Position numbers and translations under genes: made by a program
The notes under the pieces: generated by a model
Database searches by the model: none
What the model was told of the DNA's origin: nothing
Seen by the model: only the letters and a program-made list of their open reading frames with translations
DNA from: Acidiferrimicrobium sp. IK
Lineage (GTDB): Bacteria; Actinomycetota; Acidimicrobiia; Acidimicrobiales; Palsa-688
DNA: 64,000 nucleotides
Assembly: GCF_025499425.1 (NCBI RefSeq)
Contig: NZ_JAIMCB010000001.1
Span: 372,001-436,000, forward strand
Direction of reading: 5' to 3'
Part shown: piece by piece, positions 43,258-50,742 of the stretch
Layout of the letters: each line of letters opens with the position of its first letter
How positions within the stretch are numbered: the first letter of the stretch is position 1

Positions 43258-44049
43258 TTACTGCCCGACACGCACGCCCGGCATCCCGGAGCTGCGCTCG
43301 ATGGGCCGGGTGGCGATCCGCCCGGGCACGTTGGCGTCGGCCGACCAGCGGCCCAGCGGCAAGACGGTGCGCCCCACGCTCTGCTCGAGCATCATCGCGG
43401 TGGCCACGTACCAGGCCCCACCGGCCGAGCCGACCAGCAGCCATCCGCCGACCCGCAACAGGCCCAGGCTGCCGTCGTAGAAACCGGCGGCGGTGAACGC
43501 CGAAGCGGTCGCCAGGGCAGCCAGGGTGGCGAACACCGAGGCGCTGGTGCCGAGCGCCGCGAGCGCCGCGCTGGCGGTGACCAGCGTCAGGCCGATGAAC
43601 CAGAAGGCGAAGGTGCTGTTGGCGCTGCCGAGCGGGATGGTCGCCATGACGTGGGTCGCGACGAGCAGCTGCAGGATCGACCAGCCGATCCAAAAAGCGC
43701 CCCACGCGGAGTGAACCGCGAGCGCCACCCCGTCACGGGCCCGGTAGCAGGCGGCCGCGGCGATGACCTGCATCAAGCCGCCGGCGACGAGGGCAAAAGG
43801 CCAGATGATCAACGGGCTGGTCCCGTCGCCGTACCATCCCGCCTGCCACGCGCCGACCATGACGGTGGCGAGCATGAACCCGAACAGGCCCATGATGGAC
43901 GGGGCGGCGATCGGCTGCAGGACCACCCTGGTGCGGGCGTGCCAGGCCCGGTCGTCGTCGGCGCTGGTTAGGTCCAGCCACCGCTCGGCGTCGCTTCTTT
44001 GCTCCTGGCCGTTGGCGCTGCTGCGAACGTGGGTGTCGGTCGTCATCAT
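43258..44049 (-). CDS. GPR1/FUN34/YaaH-family transporter
   Basis: A 263-aa protein with six TM segments: IMGLFGFMLATVMVGAWQAG begins the family core, LIIWPFALVAGGLMQVIAAA follows, and FWFIGLTLVTASAALAALG is a later helix. The family takes up acetate or succinate. A strong AAGGAG sits 3 nt before the first ATG and 6 nt before a second (44046), so the second may be preferred. The N-terminal 45 residues are cytosolic and hydrophilic. Confidence 0.75.
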   Translation of the reverse strand: MMTTDTHVRSSANGQEQRSDAERWLDLTSADDDRAWHARTRVVLQPIAAPSIMGLFGFMLATVMVGAWQAGWYGDGTSPLIIWPFALVAGGLMQVIAAAACYRARDGVALAVHSAWGAFWIGWSILQLLVATHVMATIPLGSANSTFAFWFIGLTLVTASAALAALGTSASVFATLAALATASAFTAAGFYDGSLGLLRVGGWLLVGSAGGAWYVATAMMLEQSVGRTVLPLGRWSADANVPGRIATRPIERSSGMPGVRVGQ

Positions 44050-44163
44050 TATCTCCTTGCAACGGTTGACGATTCACCACCTACCCGGGCCTGCGGGGCG
44101 GACCAGACTCGTTGGCGATTGGAATGATCCTCCCGATGTCACGCGTTTGGTGCATCCGGCTCG

Positions 44164-44510
44164 TTACGTCGCTTCCTTGATGCCGTTTCGGATCAGCCAC
44201 ACGTTGGTGGGCCAGGCGGTGAAGTAGCCGACGATCATCCCGATCTGCATAAAGAACCAGTACGCGGCGCGATCGGGATGAATCTGGTGCGGGAAGAAGA
44301 CGAATTGCGTCAACGCCATCCGGCCGAAGAGGCCCACCTCGAAGCGGGTGCGCGACAAGCGTCCGCCTTCGCCGCCTCGACCAGTCCCTCGCGTGCCGGC
44401 AAGCCGCGGATAGAGGCGACGGCGGAGTGCTGAATGGGCGACCCCGAAGCCCAGCGCGAGCAGTAGTCACCGATGTGCTCGTGTACTCGGGGAGAGCGAC
44501 AGGCCGGCGA
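44164..44510 (-). pseudogene. degraded DUF4396 membrane-protein gene
   Basis: The C-terminal part is intact in one frame: FEVGLFGRMALTQF, AYWFFMQIGMIVGYFTAWP and WLIRNGIKEAT to the stop at 44164. The expected upstream piece, IRGLPAREGLVEAAKADA, is in another frame, joined at about 44365, and LPEYT with GDY further upstream is split again. At least two frame changes are needed, so the gene is not functional as read. DUF4396 proteins are small copper- or metal-linked membrane proteins of unknown function. Confidence 0.7.
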
Positions 44511-44699
44511 GCGTGGCCCGGTGCCGTACACGCCCACCCGGCGCACAGGTCCCCCGATGTGCGACCGGCGCCGCAGTGACTGACCCCGGTCGCCACGCTC
44601 GACCACCAAGGCCGTTCCGGTGGGTCGTCGACGCTCAGCTCGGCCCGCCACCCGGACTCTTCACCAGACCGAAGCTGTGATGATCCCCCGGTGTTGCCC

Positions 44700-44756
44700 C
44701 TAGTCGTACAGCCGGCTCCCGCTCGGCCAAGAAGGTCGTGTTACGATCTAGTCGTA
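44700..44756. promoter_or_regulatory. direct repeat CTAGTCGTA and -10-like box before ClC gene
   Basis: CTAGTCGTA occurs at 44700-44708 and 44748-44756. The second copy overlaps a TACGAT box (44742-44747) and an imperfect ACGA-N5-TCGT dyad (44743-44755). This may be promoter plus operator for the ClC channel. The rest of 44511-44827 has no gene that I can support. Confidence 0.35.
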
Positions 44757-44827
44757 GCGACACCTGTTCGCTTCAGGCGGGTACCGGGCCGCCTCGGGAG
44801 TACAGCGAGAAACGGAGAGGTGATCGG

Positions 44828-46771
44828 GTGAACGAGGACGGGGCGCTCGTCAACGGGACGGGCTACGTCGAGCGGGTGCAGCGCGTCGAGCGGGAAGAGG
44901 ATCCGGCCGACGAGGCGGCTACAGCGCTCGGCGACTTCACCGTCAAGTGGCGCACCGTCGCGCTGCTGCCGCTGGCGGTCGTGGTGGGAGCGATAGCGGC
45001 GTGCGTCGCCCTCGGCCTGCTGGACCTCATCGGGTTGTTCACCCACCTGGCCTACTACGGCACGCTCGGCGACAGCCTGGTGGCCCCAAGCGTGCATCGA
45101 TGGGGGGCGTGGTCGGTGCTGATCCCGGTCGTCGGGGGGCTCCTAGTCGGCGTGATGGCGCGCTTCGGCTCCGAGCAGATCCGCGGTCACGGAATCCCCG
45201 AGGCGATGGAGACGATCCTGATCGGCGGGTCGGCCGTGCAGCCCCGCCTGGCCGTGCTGAAGCCGATCTCCAGCGCGCTGAGCATCGGATCGGGCGGCCC
45301 GTTCGGCGCCGAAGGCCCCATCATCCTCACCGGCGGCGCCATCGGATCGGTGCTGGCGCAGCTGTTCCGGCTGGCGGCGATCGAGCGGCGGACCCTGCTG
45401 GTGGCCGGCGCGTGCGCCGGCATGGCCGGCGTGTTCGGGACTCCGGTCGCAGCGGCGCTGTTCGGCGTCGAGCTGCTGGTCTTCGAGTGGCGACCCCGCT
45501 CGTTCGTGCCGATCGCGGTGGCGGTGACGGTGGCCGAGGTCGTACGGGACGTCTTCGCGGCCCACCACCTGATGGGGCCCCGTCCGCTGTTCCCGGTCCC
45601 GCCGCACGGCGCGTTCGGAGCCGCGGGAGTCGGTCAGGCGGCGGTCATCGGCGTCGCCGCCGGGGTCCTCGCTTTGGTGCTGACCACCGCCTGCTACGGC
45701 GCAGAGGACCTGTTCAAGAAGCTGCCCATCCACTGGATGTGGTGGCCGGCCATCGGTGGGGTGGTCGTCGGGGTCGGCGGGATGATCGACCCGAAAGCGT
45801 TGGGTGTGGGCTACTCGGTCATCGGAGACGAGCTGGCCGGCAAGCTGGCGGTCGGCGCGCTGGTTCTGCTCCTGGTGACCAAGCTGGTCATGTGGTCGGT
45901 TGCGCTCGGGTCGGGGACCAGCGGCGGGATCCTGGCGCCGTTGTTGATGATGGGTGCCGCGATGGGCGGGGTGATCGGCCACGCGTTCGGTGGTAGCAGC
46001 GCCACCTGGGCGCTGATGGGCATGGCCGGCGCGCTGGCGGGGGTGACCCGCTCGCCGTTCACGTCGATCGTGTTCGCGTTCGAGCTGACCCACGACACCG
46101 GCTCGCTGCTGCCGCTGCTGATCGTCTGCGCGCTGGCCCACCTGGTCAGCGCCTTGATCCTCAAGCGGTCGATCCTCACCGAGAAGGTGGCCCGGAAAGG
46201 GTTCCACGTGATGCGGGAGTACGCGGTGGACCAGCTCGAGGCGGTGTTCGTCCGCGAAGCGATGGTCACCGACCTGCTGACGGTCAGCCCGGCGACGCCG
46301 GCGGGTGACCTGCGGGCGATCATCGAAACCGACGCGGTCGCCCGCCGCCAGCGGCTGTTCCCGGTCATCGACCAGGAATCGGCCATGGTCGGCGTGGTCG
46401 GCTGGGCTGATGTCACCGAGCACCGGGACCGGCCCGAGCTCACCGTCGGGCAGATCATGCACTCCAACCCGGTCGTCGCCCACGCCGGTGAGACGCTGCG
46501 TTCGGCCGCGGACCGAATGGCCCACCACGAGCTCGGAGCGCTTCCAGTCGTCGACTCGCCCGGCGGTCGCTTGGTGGGCGTGGTCACCCACTTCGAGTTG
46601 CTGGCGGGCCGTCGCCGCCAGCTGATCGAGGAACGCCACCGGGAGCGCCAGCTGACCTTCCGCCGCCTGCGGCGATCCGCGGGCGGGATGGCAGCCGCCG
46701 AGCCGGGCGGGGCCGCACCTCCAGCCGCTGGGGCGGTCGGTTCCCCCCGGCGGGCCGGCGGAGCGGAGTGA
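44828..46771 (+). CDS. ClC-family chloride channel/transporter with CBS domains
   Basis: A 647-aa protein. The TM core (about residues 45-440) has the selectivity motifs GHGIPEAMET (GSGIP-like), GPFGAEGPIILTGGAIGS (gating Glu in GxEGP) and GSGTSGGILAPLLM (GxFxP-like). A cytosolic pair of CBS domains follows (about 465-590; VREAMVTDLLTVSP and IMHSNPVVAHAGETL). GTG 44828 is preceded by GGAGAGG and preferred over an upstream ATG (44738) that adds an atypical tail. It exchanges or conducts anions. A MarR gene follows. Confidence 0.87.
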   Translation: MNEDGALVNGTGYVERVQRVEREEDPADEAATALGDFTVKWRTVALLPLAVVVGAIAACVALGLLDLIGLFTHLAYYGTLGDSLVAPSVHRWGAWSVLIPVVGGLLVGVMARFGSEQIRGHGIPEAMETILIGGSAVQPRLAVLKPISSALSIGSGGPFGAEGPIILTGGAIGSVLAQLFRLAAIERRTLLVAGACAGMAGVFGTPVAAALFGVELLVFEWRPRSFVPIAVAVTVAEVVRDVFAAHHLMGPRPLFPVPPHGAFGAAGVGQAAVIGVAAGVLALVLTTACYGAEDLFKKLPIHWMWWPAIGGVVVGVGGMIDPKALGVGYSVIGDELAGKLAVGALVLLLVTKLVMWSVALGSGTSGGILAPLLMMGAAMGGVIGHAFGGSSATWALMGMAGALAGVTRSPFTSIVFAFELTHDTGSLLPLLIVCALAHLVSALILKRSILTEKVARKGFHVMREYAVDQLEAVFVREAMVTDLLTVSPATPAGDLRAIIETDAVARRQRLFPVIDQESAMVGVVGWADVTEHRDRPELTVGQIMHSNPVVAHAGETLRSAADRMAHHELGALPVVDSPGGRLVGVVTHFELLAGRRRQLIEERHRERQLTFRRLRRSAGGMAAAEPGGAAPPAAGAVGSPRRAGGAE

Positions 46772-46774
46772 CCC

Positions 46775-46780
46775 TACAAT
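46775..46780 (+). promoter_or_regulatory. -10 box TACAAT of leaderless MarR gene
   Basis: TACAAT ends 9 nt before the ATG at 46790, so the transcript would start at or within a few bases of the start codon. There is no ribosome-binding site in between. Confidence 0.5.
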
Positions 46781-46789
46781 CCGAAGCCG

Positions 46790-47218
46790 ATGGCTCCGAC
46801 GACGGTCACAGCAGCCGACTACCAGCGGCTGCTGCAGGTCCGTACCGGGCTGCGGGAGTTCTTGCGGTGGAGCGAGGACCAAGCCAACCAGGTGGGGCTC
46901 ACCGGCGCGCAGCACCAGCTGCTGCTCGCGGTCAAGGGACACGACGATCGGCGGGGCCCGACGATCAGCGACGTGGCGGGATACCTGACGCTCAAGCATC
47001 ACAGCGCGGTCGGGCTGGTCGACCGGGCCGAGCGCGCCGGCCTGGTGACCCGCCACGCCGACCCTGACGACCGGCGGGTGACGCGCCTCGCGCTCACCAG
47101 GCAGGCCGAGAAGCGCCTGGCGCAGCTCTCGGCCCTCCACCTCGAGGAGCTGGCCCGCCTCGCGCCGCAGATGGCCGGGATCTGGAAAGGGCTGAGCGGT
47201 CCTCACGCCCGGATGTAG
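46790..47218 (+). CDS. MarR-family transcriptional regulator
   Basis: A 142-aa winged-helix protein: GLTGAQHQLLLAVKGH, TISDVAGYLTLKHHSAVGLVDRAERAGLV (recognition helix) and the wing motif ADPDDRRVTRLALT. It starts at ATG 46790 just after a TACAAT box, with no leader. It lies 18 bp after the ClC gene and is convergent with the UppP-like gene. Ligand unknown. Confidence 0.85.
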   Translation: MAPTTVTAADYQRLLQVRTGLREFLRWSEDQANQVGLTGAQHQLLLAVKGHDDRRGPTISDVAGYLTLKHHSAVGLVDRAERAGLVTRHADPDDRRVTRLALTRQAEKRLAQLSALHLEELARLAPQMAGIWKGLSGPHARM

Positions 47219-47266
47219 CCCCGGTCGGAACGCCAGCTGACGACCGCCTCGCGCGCCGCTGGTGGT

Positions 47267-48277
47267 TCAGAAGATACCGAAGCGGACGACCGACGCCACC
47301 CCGAAGAGGATCGAGTAGATGGCGAAGGGCCGCAGCGTGCGGGTCTTGAAGTAGCGGGCCAGGAAGAAGATGGCCGCGAAGGAGGCGATCACCGCGGCGC
47401 CGGCACCGGCGATGGCCTGACCCCGGATGCCGTTGCCTAGAGGCCCGAGCAGGTCGGGCACCTTGAGGGCGCCGGCCGCGAAGATCACCGGAGCCGACAG
47501 CAAGAACGCGAAACGCAACGCGTTCTCGTTGGACAGGCCCCGGTACAGCCCGCCGACCATCGCCACGCCCTCCCGGCTGATGCCGGCGAGCAGCGCCAGG
47601 CTCTGGGCGGCGCCGATCCAAAGCGTGCTCCACCAGCTGATCTGGGCGTTGAGCTCGCGCTCGGCGTTGGCGTCGATGGTCACGATGTTCTCGTCGCGCA
47701 ACCGGCCCATGGTGGCGGCCCGGCCCTGCAGCGCGGCGACCGGCGCCGCGGCGTCCGGCGTTGCGGCGTTCTCCGGCGTCGGGCGGGGCCGGCGCCGGTA
47801 CCACTCGCCGGCGCCGAGGATCACGCCGTTGACGGTCAAGAACGCGGCCGCGGCCAGCGGCTTGGCGAACAGCGTCCGGAACGGGTGCTCGAGCAGGAGG
47901 CCCAGGATCCCGACCGGGATGGTGGCGATCACGATGAGCCAGGCCAGCCGCTCGGTGTCAGTCTCGATGCGCCTGCGGGCCAGCGAGCGGAAGAAGCCGG
48001 CGATCAGGCGCACCCATTCCCTGATGTAGAAGAGCACCAAGGCGATGGCGTTGGCCAGGTGGAGGGCGACCACGAACGCCAGGTAGGGGCTCTCGGAGAG
48101 CGACTCCTGCTTGACCAGGAGCGCCCAGTTGCCGCCGATCCACGACGGGATCAAGACCGTGTGGCCCAGGCTGGAGAGCGGGAACAGCTCGTAGACGCCC
48201 TGGATCAACCCGAGGACGATCGCCTGCAGGAAGTTCATGTGGTAGATGGCGGCTGGCGCGGTGGTGGCGGTGAGCAT
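47267..48277 (-). CDS. UppP/BacA-like undecaprenyl-diphosphatase, divergent
   Basis: A 336-aa membrane protein with eight or more TM segments. The first catalytic motif is QGVYELFPLSSLGH (family QGxTEFLPVSSSGH) with one Glu and the His kept. The second is AGISREGVAMVGGLYRGLS (family PGTSRSGATI), which keeps the Ser-Arg pair but changes Pro and the second Ser. It has an insert of about 70 residues between them. UppP removes phosphate from undecaprenyl diphosphate to recycle the lipid carrier. The divergent motifs leave the substrate open. It lies beside a DedA gene. Confidence 0.75.
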   Translation of the reverse strand: MLTATTAPAAIYHMNFLQAIVLGLIQGVYELFPLSSLGHTVLIPSWIGGNWALLVKQESLSESPYLAFVVALHLANAIALVLFYIREWVRLIAGFFRSLARRRIETDTERLAWLIVIATIPVGILGLLLEHPFRTLFAKPLAAAAFLTVNGVILGAGEWYRRRPRPTPENAATPDAAAPVAALQGRAATMGRLRDENIVTIDANAERELNAQISWWSTLWIGAAQSLALLAGISREGVAMVGGLYRGLSNENALRFAFLLSAPVIFAAGALKVPDLLGPLGNGIRGQAIAGAGAAVIASFAAIFFLARYFKTRTLRPFAIYSILFGVASVVRFGIF

Positions 48278-48310
48278 CGGTTCTCTCGGGTCGGATGTTG
48301 GCGGTCTGGC

Positions 48311-48937
48311 TCAGCCGGCGGTGGTCTGCTGGGAGCGCTGCCTGCGGAGCTTGAGCAGCCAGCGGACGATGACCGCGACGACCACGACGGCGATGACCAC
48401 GCTGGCCACGGTGAAATACGAGGTCACCGAGTCCCAGTTGGAGGCCAGCGCATCGCCCGCGCCGGCGAGGGCGAAGGTCCAGGGGAGGCAGCCGATCAAC
48501 GTGTAGAGGGTGAAGCGGCCCAAGGGCATCTCGGCGACCCCGGCGGGGAGGCTGATGAAGGTCCGCACCACCGGAAGGACCCGCCCGACGAGCACCGCGA
48601 CGTCGCCCCGGCGGGCGAAGAACGCTTCCGCCTTGTCGATGTGGTCCTTCCGCAGCAGCACGTAGTGCCCGTAGCGCTCGACGAGCGGCCGGCCGCCGGC
48701 TCGACCGACCGCGTACGCGATGAGCGAGCCGGCCAGGTTGCCGACCGCCCCGGAGATCCCGATCCCGAGCAGGCTCACGTGGGGATGCCCGGCCGCGAGC
48801 AGCCCGCCCGCCAACGCCCCGCCGAAGAGCATTATGACCTCGCTCGGGATGGGGATGCAGGCAGATTCGAGGACCATCAGCAAGAACACCGCGGTGTACC
48901 CGTGGTGGCTTATCTGGGTGGTGAGGAAATGGGTCAT
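48311..48937 (-). CDS. DedA/SNARE-associated family membrane protein
   Basis: A 208-aa protein: FLLMVLESACIPIPSEVIMLFGG carries the DedA motif E-x-x-x-P-P/I-P-E, then AVGNLAGSLIAYAVGRAGG, and GRVLPVVRTFISLPAGVAEMPLGRF holds the conserved Arg and Gly. Some DedA proteins (UptA type) flip undecaprenyl phosphate. AAGGAAG precedes the ATG. It lies 33 bp upstream of the UppP-like gene on the same strand, so the two probably form a unit. Confidence 0.87.
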   Translation of the reverse strand: MTHFLTTQISHHGYTAVFLLMVLESACIPIPSEVIMLFGGALAGGLLAAGHPHVSLLGIGISGAVGNLAGSLIAYAVGRAGGRPLVERYGHYVLLRKDHIDKAEAFFARRGDVAVLVGRVLPVVRTFISLPAGVAEMPLGRFTLYTLIGCLPWTFALAGAGDALASNWDSVTSYFTVASVVIAVVVVAVIVRWLLKLRRQRSQQTTAG

Positions 48938-48964
48938 CTGCGGCTTCCTTCTGGCCCTCGGTGA

Positions 48965-49894
48965 TCAGCCGGCGGCTGAGACCTGCAGGGCCCGCTCGGC
49001 GACTTCGAACAAGTGCTTGGTGTCGCGCACCGACAGGGCGGTGGCGACCGCGGTGAGGAGGACGGTTGCACCCATCACCAGCTCGGTGGCCGGGCGGTGC
49101 GTCGCCGGCGCGTCGAGCAAGGCGGTGACGCGCGCCACGACATGGTGGCGGGCGGCACCGAAGGTCAACATCCGCGGGCTGGGGCAGGGGACGGCAGCGG
49201 CCGCCCGGACGATGGTCTCGGCGACCACCCGGCGGTCACCGACCGCCACGGCGGCGCGCTCGTCGGCCCAGCGCTCCGTCGACAGCCGGCACGCCCCCGG
49301 GACGCGCCGCAGGAACGGGTTGACCGCCGCGGCCAGCGCCACCGCCGTGAGGTGCAGGTCGTGACGGCCGTCGAGGTGCGCCTGTTCGTGGGCCAACACC
49401 ACCCGCCGCTCGGTCGAGTCGAACGCGCTGAGGAGGCCGGCGCTGGCGACGATGCGTCCAGGCCACCCCGGGACCGCGTAAGCGGTCGGACCGGGATCGT
49501 CGATGACGACCAGCGCAGTGGTGGCCTGGTGACTGGTCCACCACGCCCGGCCGAGCAGCCGCCCGTGTCGCTCGGCGGCGTGGACGAGCGCGCCCGCCTG
49601 GAGGATCAGCGCGGCTACGGCCGCCACGGCTACGCCCGTGCTGAACGGTTGCATCGCCTCGAGCTGGTGGACCGACCAGTGCCCGTGCTCCGCGGCGACG
49701 GGGGTCTCACCGCCGACGAGGGCCACCACCAGCGCGGCGGCGACGATGGTCCCGCCGGAGACGACCGACGAGCCGACGCTGAGCAGGAACGTCGCGGCCC
49801 GAGGCGGCATCCGCCGTGCCGCCACCGGAGCCCACGCCCCGAAGACGACCGACGCGGCGAAGGGGACCAGCAGCCAGAAGGCCGGGCCGCTCAT
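48965..49894 (-). CDS. BlaR1/M56-type membrane metallopeptidase without sensor domain
   Basis: A 309-aa protein with about four TM segments around a zinc peptidase domain. The motif is VVLAHEQAHLDGRHD (HExxH) with STERWADERAA providing the third ligand. It is a BlaR1/MecR1-type M56 peptidase but ends without the penicillin-binding sensor domain. It would cleave the BlaI-type repressor encoded upstream. ATG 49894 overlaps the blaI stop by 4 nt. Confidence 0.82.
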   Translation of the reverse strand: MSGPAFWLLVPFAASVVFGAWAPVAARRMPPRAATFLLSVGSSVVSGGTIVAAALVVALVGGETPVAAEHGHWSVHQLEAMQPFSTGVAVAAVAALILQAGALVHAAERHGRLLGRAWWTSHQATTALVVIDDPGPTAYAVPGWPGRIVASAGLLSAFDSTERRVVLAHEQAHLDGRHDLHLTAVALAAAVNPFLRRVPGACRLSTERWADERAAVAVGDRRVVAETIVRAAAAVPCPSPRMLTFGAARHHVVARVTALLDAPATHRPATELVMGATVLLTAVATALSVRDTKHLFEVAERALQVSAAG

Positions 49895-50256
49895 CGCTGG
49901 CCCTGCCCGGATTCCAACGCCTGGCGCAGCGCCGCCTGGGTCTTCGCGTCGAGACCGGCTACGAAGCGGCTGAGGACACCGTCGCGGTCCCGCTGGTCCT
50001 CGAGCAGAGCCCGCATCCGGTTGGCGACCAGGTCCGCTTCTCGGAGCACGGCGGCGTAGGCGAAGCCGCGCCCCGCCGGCTCCCTGCGCACCGCGCCCTT
50101 CTCCTGGAGGCGGATCAAGATGGTGGTGATCGTGGTGTACGCCAAGTCGTCGCCGAGGCGTCGGCGGACCTCCTCGGGGGTGAGCGCGTCGCCGGCCGAC
50201 CAAAGCACCGCCAGGACCTCGGCTTCGAGCATCCCTGGCGCTCGTCGTCTGGGCAT
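49891..50256 (-). CDS. BlaI/MecI/CopY-type repressor
   Basis: A 121-aa winged-helix protein: GMLEAEVLAVLWSAGDALTPEEVRRRLG, LAYTTITTILIRLQEKGAVRRE and a C-terminal dimerisation part (FVAGLDAKTQAALRQALES). ATG 50256 with GGAG 8 nt upstream is chosen over an upstream ATG at 50298. The typical cleavage region between the domains is present. A candidate operator lies 42 nt upstream. Probably autoregulated with the M56 peptidase. Confidence 0.85.
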   Translation of the reverse strand: MPRRRAPGMLEAEVLAVLWSAGDALTPEEVRRRLGDDLAYTTITTILIRLQEKGAVRREPAGRGFAYAAVLREADLVANRMRALLEDQRDRDGVLSRFVAGLDAKTQAALRQALESGQGQR

Positions 50257-50297
50257 CGCGGTCTCCGGCGTCTGGCCGGCGCAGCCGGCGGGGTGCA

Positions 50298-50313
50298 ACT
50301 ACAGCGTTGTCGT
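50298..50313. promoter_or_regulatory. candidate BlaI operator dyad
   Basis: ACTACA-GCGT-TGTCGT matches the BlaI/MecI half-site ACTACA and its inverse (TGTAGT) at 11 of 12 positions, 42 nt before the repressor ATG. The remainder of 50299-50641 holds no gene. Confidence 0.5.
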
Positions 50314-50482
50314 ACCTGGAGCGTAGGCGGTGGCGGGCGGCTGATGGTCGCGGCGCTATCGGCCGGCGGCGAGACCCAGCGGCGCGTGGTATCCCGTCCG
50401 CCTGGAGCGGGCGACAGGGGACCACCGCGAGGCTGGGCAGCTTCCCTCGGACAACAAGCCGGCCGCAGGCCGGTGCGTTAGC

Positions 50483-50505
50483 CAACGGGCCCGGCGGGCC
50501 CGTTG
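50483..50505. other. perfect 10-bp stem-loop in tRNA/blaI intergenic region
   Basis: CAACGGGCCC-GGC-GGGCCCGTTG is a perfect inverted repeat with a 3-nt loop. On the plus strand it is followed by TGCCTTTC. Further along are CGAGGCG/CGCCTCG dyads and a CTCGCTTCGCTCGCTC tract (50573-50588). It may terminate the tRNA transcript or be a repetitive palindromic element. Confidence 0.45.
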
Positions 50506-50641
50506 TGCCTTTCGGGGCCAGAGCACAAGCCACGAGGCGACCTCCGGCCGCCTCGCTACCGCCCTCGACTCGCTTCGCTCGCTCGGTTGGCGCCCGGAGG
50601 AAGCGGCGCCGATCCTCCCGGAAGCGGGATACGCCAGCGAG

Positions 50642-50714
50642 TGGGCCGCCCGGGGCTCGAACCCGGAACTGTACGCTTAAAAGGCGTCTACTCTGCCAAT
50701 TGAGTTAGCGGCCC
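50642..50714 (-). tRNA. tRNA-Lys (UUU)
   Basis: Minus-strand cloverleaf: acceptor GGGCCGC/GCGGCCC (7 bp), D arm ACTC...GAGT, anticodon loop CTTTTAA with anticodon TTT, T arm CCGGG-TTCGAGC-CCCGG, discriminator A. The 3' CCA is not encoded. The anticodon stem has a G-A closing mismatch at 27-43. Confidence 0.93.
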
Positions 50715-50742
50715 GACGGCACAGACCCTAGCGGCACAGACC

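Noticed and set aside
42151..44049. mobile element or genomic island insertion
   Set aside because: The patch has broken genes and somewhat AT-richer spots, but no integrase, transposase, terminal repeats or att-like duplications.
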